Shown piece after piece: positions 10,797 to 23,737 of a DNA stretch of 64,000 bases. The position numbers and the translations under genes are program-made. The stretch comes from Hsuehochloa calcarea (taxonomy: Eukaryota; Streptophyta; Magnoliopsida; Poales; Poaceae): NCBI GenBank assembly GCA_036346395.1, contig CM070604.1, positions 34,933,662 to 34,997,661 on the forward strand, read 5' to 3'. The notes under the pieces were generated by a model that was not told the DNA's origin, made no database searches, and saw nothing but the letters and a program-made list of their open reading frames with translations. Within the stretch, counting starts at the first letter, position 1. The number at the start of each line of letters is the position of its first letter.

Positions 10797-12290
10797 AACC
10801 TACCCCTCTTAAAGGGAATCTCGACCCGAGATTGGTGACTAGAGAATAGGTGGGAAACTCACCTTCAAGTCATCTTCTCGTTCCCAAGTGGCTTCTTCTT
10901 GGTGTGGTTGCTCCATTTGGACCTTGCGAAGCGGATGATCGGCTTCTTGTCACTCGTTCGCTACTTCCAAGATCTTGATGGGATGCTCCTTGTAGGTGAG
11001 GTCTTCTTGCGGGGCAATTGATTCCACCGCATCGCTCTTGGGCACGCAAACACTTCTTGGTGTGACACGTGGAAGACATTATGCACATCGGCGGTGAGGT
11101 GGGAGCTCCAAGCCGTAGCGACTTCTCCTCTTGGCTAGAATCGAAAAGGTCCAATGTACCTTGGTGCAAGCTTTCCACTTACTCAAACAGCGATCCCTTT
11201 GAGAGGCGACACCTTCAGTACACATGATCATCAGTGCAAAAGCTAGATCTCGGCGACGGCTATCGGCATAACTCTTACGCACAGTGCATCTTTGTTTTCG
11301 ACCTTTCTCGATAGATCGAACTTGCTCTTGGCTTTTTCCAAAATATCTGGCCCAAACACTTGTCTTTCGCCTACTTCATTCCAATACAAGGGTGTTCGCA
11401 TTTTCTTCCATAAAGAGCTTCAAATGGAGACATCTGGAGGCTTGACTGTAATCATTGTTATAGGAAAACTCGCATAAGGTAGCATTTGATCCCAATCGTC
11501 GATTTGCTAAGGCACAAGCCCTTAACATATCTTCTAGGATTTGATTTACTCTTTACGTCTCATCCATCCGTCAGGGATGATAAGTATCTTGAAATTTAGA
11601 TTAGTACCCAAAACAACTCAGCAACTTCGCCAAAACCTTGAGGTGAAGCTGGGTTCCTCGATCGACACGATCCTCTTGGCACTCCATCTTTGGCACACTA
11701 TCTTTGCCATGTACAGATTCGCGATCTATCACGAGTAGGTAGTCTTGGTTGGGAGAAAGTGAGCAACTTTGGTTAGGCGATCCACAATTACCTGATAGAA
11801 TCATATCGACCTTGTCCTTGGCAAACCAAAGGATAAAATCCATGCCAATTTCTTCCCATTTCCATTCGTGCACTTTCAAGGGTTGCGAGAGTCAAAGAGG
11901 TCTTTGATGCTCGGCTTTTACTCATTGTGGACATCACACCGAGCTACAAACTCGGCAATCTCACGCTTCATGCTAGGCCACCAATACATTTCTTTAAGGT
12001 CTTGGTACATCTTTGTGCTTCGAGGTGAATGGAATACAAAGTTTCATGGGCTTCTGGAGTATCACCGCTAAGCTCTTAGCGATCTGGAACACGATTAAAC
12101 TTGTCAATCCAAATGGTGCCTTGCTCATCTTCTGAAAATCTCAGGGCTTTACCCTTTTTCATGTTGCTCTTGATTTCCTTAATATTGGCATCTTCAACTT
12201 GAGCTTCCTTGATCTGATTCCGCAAAGTGGGTTGAACTTCTAGGGCAGCTAGATAACCTTCTTCAACCAACTCTAACTTGAGCTTCTGGA
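10797..12290 (-). pseudogene. G1 integrase remnant
   Basis: Reading the minus strand from 12290 down: a zinc-domain part with MYQDLKEMYWWP then REIAEFVARCD near 11950-12010, the core start HEWKWEEIGMDFI near 11850 with the first catalytic Asp, and near 10870-10910 EEATWERE, the C-terminal chromodomain-side motif. Frames shift many times. Integrase would insert cDNA into chromatin, and the chromodomain of this lineage targets heterochromatin. Many shifts lie at CAG/CTG words and may be sequence errors. The purine tract lies at 10797-10815. Confidence 0.78.
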
Positions 12291-12295
12291 ACTCT

Positions 12296-13510
12296 TCATG
12301 AAGGGCTGGCTGATTTTCCTTGATCGACGAGGTATTGCGATGAGACTTTTACGCTCAAGGCATCTGCCACAACATTAGCTTTGCCTGGGTGGTAATGGAT
12401 TCCAATATCATAATCCTTGATTAACTCTAACCACCTTCTTTGCCTCATATTAAGATCAGCCTGAGTGAAAATGTACTTCAAGCTCTTATGGTCCGTGTAC
12501 ACTTCACAGCGATTTCCAATAAGGTAATGACGCCATATCTTTAAAGCATGCACTACGGCAGCTAACTCCAAGTCATGAGTGGGGTAATTCACTTCATGAG
12601 GCCTCAATTGACGGGAAGCATAGGCTACTACCTTCCTTTCTTGCATCAGGACACAACCAAGTCCTTGCCGGATGCATCACGAAAATCTCAAAATCCTTCC
12701 TGACATCCGCAAAATCAACACCGGGCCGAGGTCGACGCTTCTTCAACTCTTGAAAACTTTGCTCACAATCTGTTGTCCAAGCAAATTTCTTTTCTTTCTT
12801 CAACAGCTGAGTGAGGGGTCTTGCTATCTTGGAGAATCCTTCTATGAATCGACGATAGTATCCTGCCATTCCAAGAAAACTTCTGACCTGAGGCACTGAC
12901 TTGGGTGACTCCCAATTAAGCACATCCTTAACCTTGCTAGGGTTAACAGATACTCCTTCTGCAGACATGACATGTCCCAAGAAAGTAACTTCTTTCATCC
13001 AAAACTCACACTTGCTGAATTTAGCATAGAGTTGATGATCTCTAAGCTTATTCAGGACCAAACGGAGGTGCTCTTCATGCTCTTCTTCACTCTTGGAATA
13101 CACCAAAATATCGTCAATGAAGACAATGACGAACTTGTCCAAGTACTCCATGAACACTTTATTCATCAAGTTCATAAAGTAAGCAGGGGCATTGGTCAAT
13201 CCAAATGACATGACCGTGAACTCATACAGTCCATACCGGGTTGAGAAAGCTGTCTTGGGAATGTCTTCTGGGCGAATCTTCACCGGTGGTAACTCGACCT
13301 CAAGTCTATTTTGGAGAACACACCGGCTCCTTTCAATTGGTCAAACAAATCATCGATCCTGGGCAGAGGGTACTTGTTCTTGATGGTGACCTCATTGAGG
13401 GCTCTGTAATCCACACACATCCGTTGGGTACCATCCTTCTTTGCAACAAAGATCACTGGGGCTCCCCAAGGTGAAGAACTTGGTCGGACAAAACCTTTCT
13501 CTTGCATTTC
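12296..13510 (-). pseudogene. G1 reverse transcriptase-RNase H
   Basis: Two long minus-strand frames cover nearly the whole RT: SSPWGAPVIFVAKKDG, CVDYRALNEVTIKNKYPLP and VFSKIDLRS in 13280-13507, then KTAFSTRYG, MSFGLTNAPAYFM and VIVFIDDILVYS (the YxDD-equivalent IDD) in 12594-13283. The connection domain (FLGMAGYYRRFIEGFS) follows. RNase H continues at 12296-12646 with YASRQLRPHE, DLELAAV, VYTDHKSLKYIF and VVADAL. The break between the first two frames coincides with a CAG read as CG, so the intact gene may be longer than it appears. Confidence 0.88.
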
Positions 13511-13990
13511 CTCAATTTGCTTCTTGATTCAACCAAATCATTGTGAGCAATCAGAGGGTCTCTTGAAAATAGGAGCAGTTCCTGGAACAAGATTGATGAC
13601 AAACTCCAAGTCTCGGTCTGGCGGCATTCCAGGTAGGTCATCAGGAAAGATATCTGAAAATTCTCTGACCACTGGCACTTCTTCCAAAGACACAACACTG
13701 GCACTGCAGACTAAAGATCCAAATAGCTTCTGCGGGAGGCTTCAAACTTTACCTTGGTTCCATCCGATGACCAAAGTGATGCTTCTACCACCACAATCCA
13801 AGAGGGCTTGGTGATTGGCAAGCCAATCCATTCCCAAAATCACATCAAGAGACTTGGTGTCTATGATGATGAGATTAGCAAGGAATTCTACCCTTCTATG
13901 GTCACTTTAACCTTAGGGCAACCTTGGTTCGTACTCAATTCGAACCGGAGATGAACCAACAAAACACTTTTAAGAGGCAAAACTTCCAAC
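13511..13990 (-). pseudogene. G1 protease remnant and RT linker
   Basis: The minus strand between 13740 and 13880 reads ANLIIIDTKSLDVILGMDWL then ANHQALLDCGGRSI, the C-terminal part of the gypsy retropepsin and the linker before RT. The catalytic DSGA is not readable, probably lost to frameshifts upstream. Confidence 0.7.
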
Positions 13991-14269
13991 TGGTGCCTTT
14001 CAAAGAAACTCAGAAACAAGCGAATGCGAAGCTCGAAATCAAACAAAGCGATGGCGAGTCTTTGAATTGACAAGGAACTTACCCGGACGACGTCCGGGCC
14101 GTCGGGCTTCCTCCACGTGGTGTGGTTCACACGACCTCTTCCAAAAGGCCGAGGAGTCTTGGTAGTGCGGATGGAGTCCGAGGGCTCCACGTGCGACTCT
14201 GGAGCGGGGTCTGGTCGGGTGGCTCCCATGTTGAAACGAACAGAGAAGGGCCTTGCCTCTGCGGGCAAT

Positions 14270-15160
14270 GTTAGCAAAGTGCCCGGTGATGGCACTTAAA
14301 GCGGTGATCCCGTGCGCAGGTTGCCATTCCTTGGTGGTGGTTCTTTGCCGCTGAAGCCGCGGTCACCGGAACTATTTGGGCGAGTCTTCGCTGAGGGCTC
14401 TGAATGTGACAGTGGAGCAACACGGCGGAGGCGGCACATTCATTCGACTCTCTGGGAGTGAGGCTGATGGGCACCGTCTTGCATCATCTTTCTCTTGCGG
14501 ATTCTTCAAGTTCACGGCGGGATTCCTCGATGAGCATGGCCTTGTTCACCAAGTCTTTGGAAATCAATAGTCATTCCCAATGACTTGCACCTTCAAACGG
14601 GGTTGAGTCCTCTCTTGAAGCGCTTGGCGGGCATCATCTGTGGCAACGTCCTGCAGGGCATAGCGGGACAACCGAGTGAATCATTAAGATATTCACTCAC
14701 CGACGTGTTGCCTTGCTTTGCACTCACGGAACTCATTCTTCTTCATTTCCACCTTTCCATCGGGAATATGGGAGTGGCGGAAAGCTCCAAAACTTCGGCC
14801 CAAGTGATACTCTCGGGGTTTCCATGGCGGCACAATAGTTCTCCCACCATTCTGCAGCGGTACCTTCAAGCCGGTGAGTGGCATCTGAAACCTTCTCGCG
14901 ATCATCACAACGGGTGATAGCGAGCTTCTTTCCATGGAACGCAACTACCATCTGCGTCCAATGGCTCCGAGGAGCTAGAGAAAGTGGGCGGATGGGTCCT
15001 TAGAAACTCGCCAACTGACCGAGGAAAAATCGGGGTGGAGCGGCGTGGGCGTGGCGGCTGATTGGTATTACGATTCATCATTGCGGCGAGGCGGCGTGAT
15101 GCAGTTCTGTGATTCATCATCGAGTCATATTCTCGCATCAAAGAACTCATCACCGCGTCA
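14270..15160 (-). pseudogene. G1 gag remnant
   Basis: The frame at 14905-15153 reads VGEFLRTHPPTFSSSSEPLD, the start of the chromovirus gag domain. It continues in other frames with MERKLAITRCDDREKVSDA, HRLEGTAAEWWENY and EFRECKARQ. The WW and its spacing from the FLR motif are typical of retrotransposon gag. A zinc knuckle should follow toward 14300 but is not intact. Several shifts break it. Confidence 0.8.
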
Positions 15161-15868
15161 GGCTGCCATGAACCGACTCAAACCCGGATCTGCACCGCGG
15201 CGGCGGGAAGGCGGGCATCGGCGCTTGAGTCTCATCACGCTTGCGAGTTGCGAGTGCGAACCATCTGCGACAAAACTTCACTGGTTTAATAGACGAGAAG
15301 AAGAAAGCAACTTAGATGAGAGGGAAAGCACGGAGATGAGCAAGAAACAAGGGAGATAGATGGATCGACCTAATGCGGACAAAATTGGTTTTACCCAACG
15401 AACAGATAGCCGGAAAGCTATCAAGAAGCAAACCAAAAGGGACACTTAAGCACAAAAGCACTATTACGCAGACTAAACGATACTAAAACTAGGGAGGCAG
15501 CTACCAATCTAATCTTTACGGAGGGTCAACTTGGAACAGACTGCGGATCTCGAACTTCCAAAACTTCCATTGCTTGATCTTGAAGGGCTCGATCCTAGGG
15601 ATAATCCAGAGGTGAGGGAGTCAATTTAAATTTGAAAACCAAGTTCCAGAAAAGATAAGATGAAAGAACTCAAGAATGATATAAGAGGGTAAGATGAGAA
15701 GAAAAGAATAGAATAAGACAAGAAAGAATAGAATAAGATGAGAGAAGAATATCTAGTCAAGTTAATTGCTTGGTTTGATTTAGAAAATATATTTTGAATC
15801 TTTGACTAAGACGATCAATCTAACTAAAGGTTACGTCCTACAGTCGATATGGCTCTGATACCATCTCT
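15161..15868 (-). other. G1 leader between primer site and gag
   Basis: It contains the primer site at 15852-15863 and purine-rich AAGA-type runs at 15650-15740. No coding signal is seen. Confidence 0.6.
15852..15863 (-). other. G1 primer-binding site (tRNA Met-i)
   Basis: The minus strand reads TGGTATCAGAGCC, complementary to the 3' end of initiator Met tRNA, five bases inside the 5' LTR. Confidence 0.88.
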
Positions 15869-18800
15869 TGTCGGCGCCCCGGGTGTCACACAACCCCGAG
15901 ACCCTCTGTGCATACCAAGCTAGTCCCATGATCAGTAGCTAGCTTGCACAGTTGCAACAATGATGCATTCATAACCATTCAACAACGAACTAATGAAGCA
16001 GACAAAGTAATATTAATTAAAGCAAAGAAAGACCTTATGGTCAAGGTTCTTACAAAAGTCGCCTCACGTGGCTTAGCAACATCGAGTATCTTGCAATGAA
16101 ATCTCAAAATACGTGGAGACCAATCGACATGCCCACAGCAATCGAGTGGAGGACGCGACCTAGTTCGCAAGTCTTCAAAGTAGCCTTCTTCATAGAACTC
16201 AACATTTCCGGTTCTTCTGTGGGGTGATCAACAAAGGGCATAGAGCCGTGAGTACATAAAGTACTCGACAAGTCGTGAGAAATGTATGCACATAGTATTC
16301 ATGCCAAAGCTTAAACAAGGATAGTTTTATGGTTAATTTGCGTAAAGCAAGTTTAACGATAAATACAATAATTAGGTTGCAAAGGTGATTGTAAAAGAAT
16401 AATACATAGATAACCAAGTTCTTTTGAATCAAGCGGTGAACATCCGTTCACTTCCCAACCATTCAACCAAACGTTTCCATCGAACCAAACCACATTTTTG
16501 AAAATGCTACCCCTTGCGCGAAATCACTGGGCATGTCCGTAATCGGGACACGGCTATTCAATAGATTTTGACACTCTGCAGAGGTTGTGCGGCTTTACCC
16601 ACAAGACACGAATTCTCTAGTTTGTTTGGCATCCGTCGATACCACCGCCACTTCCTTAGGTGAGTAGTCTAGAGCACGTGACAAGGCTTTTACAAAGTTC
16701 CATTTTGCCTCGGTTACGCGCTAAGGTTTCGCCATCACACCCCTCTTGCGCCAATAAATGTACCACAACAGAACCGACCCAAAACTTTCCTAATTAATTG
16801 GCCAGTCCGTCCCATACCGGACTTATGGTTGCACGAGGTGACCGGATCAATGACTTGCAAAGTTAAGTCCTTAGTTGATTTGCTCGCACAAGTCTACCAC
16901 AACCCAATGTGCATTACGCACCCACTCTAGCTCCCTACCTCAAGCCCGAGCATAAAACATTTTTGTTCATACCGGCCAAATGGCAATCCTCGCCATGGCA
17001 CAACATCTTTAAATAAAAGTGGCCTCACACCACTGCTCCATAGTTCCATTAGTCAAATTTCAATAATCAATGAACATGTGATCGAAAGTACCGCGGGTAA
17101 CTAGAGCATGTCTAAGCAATATCGCTCCCAAGTTGGTATACAATTATGTCCAACTAGTATTAACCATCCTAAGGTGTCCAAGGATATATGTCATTCAAGG
17201 AGACATTTCATTTTAATTTATCAAGGAGGCATAATGGCAATTTGGTAATTATCTACTCCCAAAACCATTTTTAATAAAACTAGCCATGCATGATAATTTA
17301 ATACAATATACATTTGTAAAATGGGTTCAACATGGTCAAAGGCCTACGACTTGCCTTCGTTGTGAGGAGAGGGTCTTCATCGTCGAATCAAGAAATCTTC
17401 CAAACGCCTAATCTACACGCGAGAAAAGCAACAAATAAATAAAACAGCACCAAATGAACTCCAAAATTACAAAACCAGTGCCAAATGAAAGAGGGTGAAT
17501 TTATATAAATTTAGAAATTTGGATCACCCAAATCGGAGTTCGGATGTGAAAGTTATAGCCAAAAGAAGTTTCAAATCACATAAAATGATGGATTTAGGGT
17601 TTTCCGATTTTCCAGATTTATTTTCTCTTGAAAAATCGGACTTTGACGTCGGCCGCGCAATCGCACACGCGTGGCGCCACGCGGTCGAAAGGGTCGACGT
17701 CGTGCCGACGTGGCGCCACGTGGGCGCCACGTGGGCTCGGCCCACGGTCGAGAGAGAGAGAGAGAGAGAGAGAGGCGGAAGGCGGCGGCCGGCCGGGGCG
17801 GCCGGAGCTCGGAAGACGGCGACGGCGGTGCCGAGGCACGGCGGCGGCGGCGCCGAGAGAAGAAGAAGGGAGGCGGCGCGAAAGCAACCGAGAGCGGGAG
17901 AGAACGAAGAGAGGGAAGAGGAAGGCGCGGCGGTTTTATAGGGCTCGCGGCGGAGGAAAAACAGCGGAGCGGCGCGCGCGCGGAGGCGGGACGAGACGGC
18001 GCGGCGCGACGCGACGGAGGCGCTGGCGATCGACAGACGCGCGCCGCGAGCGCGGCGATTTGCGCGCGCGTGCGCGGCGTGGGAGAGAGAGAGAGCGCGC
18101 GCGCGCGTCGGGACGATGAACGAGGCCGTCCGATCCCGACGGACGGTGGGGAGCGAGGCGGCGCGGTGACGCGAGCCGTCCGATTCGACGGACGGTGAGG
18201 AGGTGAAGAGGCGCGCGGGAGACGAAGCGGGCGCCGTCCGATCCGTCGGACGGTGGGAACGGAAAAGGCGCGGCGCGCGGAGGCGTCGGATCGCGATCAA
18301 CGGCGGAGAAGAGAGGAGAGCGCGGCGAGGGAAACGAACGGCCGCGGGCGAACGGGAACGGCCGGATCTTGATCCAACGGTCAGGAAGAAAGAGCGGCGC
18401 GGCGAAACGAGAGCGGCGGATGGAGATCAACGGCGGAGAAGAGAGGTGGCGCGGCGCCATGAGCGGGCAGCGGAGCGGGCCACGCGAAAAACAGTGATTG
18501 GGCCGGGAGAGATTCGGCCCAAAACCGAAAAGGGATTTTTAAATAGCTTTTAATTTACAGAAATTCAAATAAAGCAAAAGGCAATTTAGAAAATAGCAAA
18601 TAGACTTCAAAAATTCTAGAAAAATTCACATAAATTCCTTGACTTATTCTAGACTTAATAAAAATACTTTTAACTTTAAATTTTCTTTTTCTTTTGCAAA
18701 TAAAATAACTTTTCCATTTCGGATAAATCAAAAATCAATTTCTAAAATCCAATAAATCCAAGAAAATTCTTAAAATAATAATTTTGATTTTAAATTCCAG

Positions 18801-18958
18801 AAAACTCAATCAAACCAACTTTAATTTAATTGAAGTTTGATTAATTCATATTAAACATGCAATTGAATTCTGAAATTCCAAATTAAGCTTTTGACAAATA
18901 GAAGCAAATGGTTTTCTTTTAAAATTTTTCAAAAACTCCTGAAAAACGGGACGTTACA
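15869..18958 (-). repeat. G1 5' LTR
   Basis: This copy is co-linear with 7690-10796. Bases 18492-18960 equal 10330-10798 without a difference, while the GC-rich part (about 17640-18480) differs by many small indels. It carries the TATA box at 17934, (GA)n at 17750-17774 and palindromes at 18126, 18176 and 18234. Confidence 0.9.
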
Positions 18959-20259
18959 AAATCTTGTCAAATCGTGTTTACGATATTAGTTGTGCATGTT
19001 CCATATTAATCGTAAGCATGCCATCTATTTATGCATGTATATTTATAAAAATGATTTGATAGCTTAGGACCGGTATTATTCTCCGGTTAGGTTGTATTTG
19101 TGTGTAGGTGTGATTATGTATCGGTATATTGGTAGGTGCGAATAATTAGATTATTGTGGCAAAATATGAGTATTATTGATCGGTGGATGCTAGATTAAAT
19201 TTATGAGTTGATTATTTTGATCAGTCGATATTATGGTGAGGAAACATGGAAGTTAGTGGTGATCTTTGGATAATAAATTAATTGGAGGTTTATTCTCACA
19301 TTAGGTTAGTAATTTTTGAAGATAGGACGCATAAAGATTTTTATAATCTATTGCTTGGTGGATGACGTATGTGTTGATGATTAATGATATGTCTTTTGTA
19401 TATGTGTATTGTTGCTCGTTGGATGTCGGATTTTGTACATTGTTGGATTAATTGAGCATAAGCAAATTGATCGGATGTCCGAAGTAATAGCTATGTGAGT
19501 CATGTATGCTAGAATTGGGAGATGGTAGAATGGATTACTTGATTTCGGATAAATATTTGGATTACCGTGTATCTAGTGGTTAAGTCCTATGTGTCGAGTC
19601 GATAGATTTGTACCCTTAATTGGATTAGGGGATAAAGGATTATTAGTTGATCGTAGTGGCACATATATGATTGGATTGGTAGATGTGGTGCACGACTAAG
19701 TTCGATGGTATGAATATGAGTTGAATGGTTAGTGAGTGATTGGATGATGGGTGTGTTATTAAATTGTTAAGCCCATTAGGAGTCGGTTGGTCAAATAAAA
19801 CTCGGTCCGTGGGAATTTTGGATGGATGCAAATATGAATTGCCGAGGCGAGACTAGTAGAGCTATATAGTTAGCATTAGCTCAAATAATATATCGGAGAA
19901 TGATTGATGGATGTAGGCATGGTCTTATGCCCGCAAGTCGGTGGATTCGTACAATTGTCGAATAGGTTGTATAGTTGGAAGATCGTTAATCCGGACATTG
20001 TTTGGTTGGATGGAATACTTTGATTATGACAGGGACTAGGTTGCATCGAGTTAAAAAGTATTTTAATGTGGTATAAATTTCAGAAAAGAATTGTTTTTAT
20101 ACTACAAAATACTTTTAACTTTGAAAATTCATAACTAATTCATATGAACTCTAAATGATTTAAACAAAGTTATTTTGGTTTTATAATTCTATTATCTATT
20201 TAGATATGTAATCATTTTCTTCACCACTGTTCTACAAATTTTTGCTAAAAATTGGATTT
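18959..20259. other. G-rich, C-poor non-coding DNA
   Basis: The plus strand has several times more G than C (20 G to 4 C at 19681-19740). No domain-bearing frame is seen. Its composition resembles the interior of G4 at 60.5-64 kb, so it may be decayed element interior. It begins directly after the G1 LTR. Confidence 0.4.
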
Positions 20260-22593
20260 GGATGAATAGTAACCGAAACCTATTTTTCAGCATTTTCCCA
20301 AAAATTGATTTTCAAACTGCCATAACTTTCACATGCAAAATCCAAATGAAATAAATATTTCACATAAATTCATATAAAATCATAATCTAGCTAGTGTAAA
20401 AATTTCATTCATTTTTGAGAAATTTGAATTTTTGGCTTTTCTAGGTGTTCATTCGATGTCGCTATTTCTATAGAGTCCGAGTTGTTGCAAATGAACAACA
20501 ATGTAACCGCAAGTGAGAAAGTGAACTCCCAGAAAGATAAGATTCATTTGAAATTTCTTTTGCATCATATTGATCCCAGTTTTATTACACTAGTGTTTAA
20601 AATGCAATGATATTGCCTGCATGTTATCTTCGGTATATCTTTATGTTGTGAGTAGATTGTTATATCCTATACTTGCTGGTTATCCTTGATATTTCCCATA
20701 TACATATGCTTAAGGTAGATGCTTGTGATGATGAGATTGTTGTGTGTTGAATGCTTAGCCATTGCGGGTCTAGATAACGCAGTAGATCAATTGACGGGAC
20801 TAGCTCGTCCATTGTGGGAGACAAATAACAATTCTTATTTTTTTATTAATTTTTGTCCAGATTGTTACTTCTGGTTATCGAGTTAAATTATGGTTATGTT
20901 AAAAAGGTTTTTGGGTTCGGACAAGTGGTTGTAGTGTGGGTGCTATTATACACGAGACCTGGGTTTGTGGTTGTCTTGTCTGGACCATTAAGGATCGAGC
21001 CATGGACGTTACACTCCAAGTAACGAGCGTACTATCACATGCGGGATATGGGTACCGTACAGTTAAGTAAGGGGAATGTTTTATTGGTTTGGACCGCAGG
21101 TGGTGTGAGGACATTGCGACCATGAAAATCCTGTGTTCCTTAGGAACCCAGTGTGATATATACTGTACTTAATGAGCACGATTACCTATGTTGTGGGATC
21201 CAACATACTAACTACCTCACACTGGCTCCCCTCCGGCACAACATGTGTGCTCGCTTAGCATTTGCTATATGTTTATGTCTAAGACGGGATTCATTCTCAC
21301 ATGGGTGGTCTATCTCAATAGGATTTTCTTACTAAAAATAACTTTATCTCGATTCTCCCCGGCCGGCATACCTAAGGAAGTGTGCTATTTTCGGAGGCAT
21401 CTGGAGGCTTACGAGCTAGTCAAGTCATGTGGGTAAACTAGTACAACTCTACAGAGATAATCTATTCGAATAGCCGTGTCCGCGGTTATGGACAACACTT
21501 GGTTTAAGTATGCTTCATCGTTAGACTTGAAAATTAAAAGTTGACATGGTTACAATTGGTTACGACACGAATGGGATGTTCGTGTGCTTTAGTTTATCAA
21601 AATGGGCAGCCACCTTGATATTGATTGATCCATATTATTACATATGTCTTGTGAAACCCTCTCTTGAATAAATGATTTATAACTTGACTTTTGAAAACTA
21701 GATGGTCTAGGAATGTAAGATGTTGCGTTTTATCAAAACTAGAACCACGAATGCTATCTCTTGATTGCCCAATATGCATAACTACTTTTCTTTGTGTAAG
21801 ACTTGCGAGTACACTTGTACTCAGGCAGATGTTTGCTGGCTTTTTCAGGTGAGGACGATTTCGAGCCCTATGAGCTCGTCAGTGCCGATTTAGGTGACAC
21901 CGACGAGTAGTGCTATCATTTAACCCCCAGTCGGTTGCCTTGGGTTATGGGCATACCTTGCTGGAACTTTTGGTTTATTTATCTTGCTTCCGCTGTTATT
22001 TATCACTCTTACTTGAGTTTGGCAGGTCGGCCGTTATGTAATAGTATAGATTTAACTATTATGTTGTATATCTTTTGGATTGTTAATGTACGATGTTGTA
22101 TGGATGTGATCAACGTTGAATGAGAGTATGAGCGTGTTGGTCGCTGATCCTGGGAGCCAACACGACCTCATACTCGCTGTTATGAATCCCACTTTAACTT
22201 GTCTAAGCATTGGCTTTGACCGTTTGGAGAACCGGTAATCATGTAGTGCTTACAGAGGAGCAGTGCGCATGATCACCGGGGCTCTAGTTTCGGTCGGGCT
22301 CCTGTAATACCCCGGATTCGGATCGAGTAATTAGAAAAGCAGCTGGGGAGGAAAAAGGCAAACAAGAACTGAAATTTCCTGAATTGACGGGGGTTTTCAG
22401 CGATCTTCCGATAACTTGGGTCTGGGCCGCAGCCCAGGAGGGGCCCATGAGAGGGGCCAGCCAAGGGGGGGGGTTTCTCCCCCCCAAACCCTAGCCTCTA
22501 CCCTCTCTCTCCCCACTCCCCTCCCCAAGCCGCCACCCCCTCCACCCCCTCTCCAACCGGCCGCCACCCTCCTCCCTGTCGTTCGTCAGATTT

Positions 22594-22601
22594 GGGTAAG
22601 T
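22594..22601 (+). promoter_or_regulatory. Splice-donor-like site in the solo LTR
   Basis: TTTGG/GTAAGTTTCG follows a pyrimidine-rich GC leader, with GT at 22596. The same site is kept in G4 (58675), and similar GGGTAA sites occur in the other LTRs. A matching acceptor-like site is TTTTTGTAG/GTGATCC with AG at 24130-24131. Confidence 0.5.
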
Positions 22602-23737
22602 TTCGTACATTTTCTGATCTTCCCACCTCTTAGAAAGTTCTAGCCCTTCATCTTAGGTTTCTTTAGGCACCAAGATCATCTGATTTGGAGTTACGGTTTA
22701 GGAGATATAGTAGTTTTACCGCGACTGTCTAGGACAACTGACGTGTTTTGGAAGATTTTCTTGTTGGGCCATTATGAATTACTTAGAAGCCGAATCTTGG
22801 GTTTTCGTCTCCTAGAGTTTTGTTCCTGGTTTGGTTTGATTTCTTTTGGCACTGAGATCACGAGATTCGACCCTGTGGTTTAGGAGTTATGAATTTTTAA
22901 CCACACACTACTCTGTCTGTCAGAGATTTTAGAGACTGTCGGTTTCTCTTCAGTTTTGTTCTAGTTAGAGCCAGATTCAGGGAGGCCACCCAAATAGGTT
23001 TTTGAAGATAATTTCTCCATGATTCCAGATTGATAAAGAACATCTCCATAGGATCAGTATAATGAAAGTGACAGGCTTTTCTTTACGACTATTCTGAAAT
23101 CTGGTCAGGTTTCTGTCGGTGTCTTCTTGGGCAGTTTGGTCCTCTGTTTTGGCCGAATCAGAGGATTACGCCAACTAAAGTTTCGTAGCCTGGTTCGTTA
23201 GGATTAGCTGAGCACTGGTTTCAGGTCTTTAGGTGTTACAGATATTTAATTGTGAATTTTCTCGTACAACTTCCAGTAGAGCAGTAATCCGGCCTTTTGG
23301 GTGAAGTTGTCAAATTGAACCCATGGTTGTGTGGGATGGTTAGAGGGTATGGTAGAGCACGTGTAGATACATCATACCTTGTTATCCTTATCCCGTGTAA
23401 ATGCTTATGTAGGCGGTGGGTGGAAGGACACCTTCGTTGCTTCCTAGTACGTCGCAGCACGGAAGGCAAGTACATTGTAATCCTTCACCTTGATGAATGA
23501 TTTGTGGTTGTGTTCTTTCTAATGTTTTCAATATCCATGTTTTCAATCGAAAGAGTTAAGCAACATCCATATTCCATTACATGCAAGTACCTTATCTTAT
23601 CATAGTGAAGGTTGATGAAAATGTGTGGATGAGTTGCTAGATTGGTTATTCATGTCTGTATGCTTGTATTATTCTTCATTATGATGTGATAAGATTTCGT
23701 TGCATGACTTTCATTTTGTCCATGCATTTGATTCCTG

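Larger units (their letters stand above)
7690..18958 (-). mobile_element. Gypsy G1, Tekay-like chromovirus (-)
   Basis: Direct LTRs of about 3.1 kb (7690-10796 and 15869-18958) run TGTCGGCG to CGTTACA on the plus strand. On the minus strand, the primer site matching Met-initiator tRNA (15852-15863) sits inside the 5' LTR, and a purine tract abuts the 3' LTR at 10797. The order gag, protease, RT, RNase H, integrase is gypsy. The flanks GGTAA and AAATC do not match, so no target-site duplication is seen. The last 469 bp of the LTRs are identical, implying a recent insertion despite the broken frames. Confidence 0.92.
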
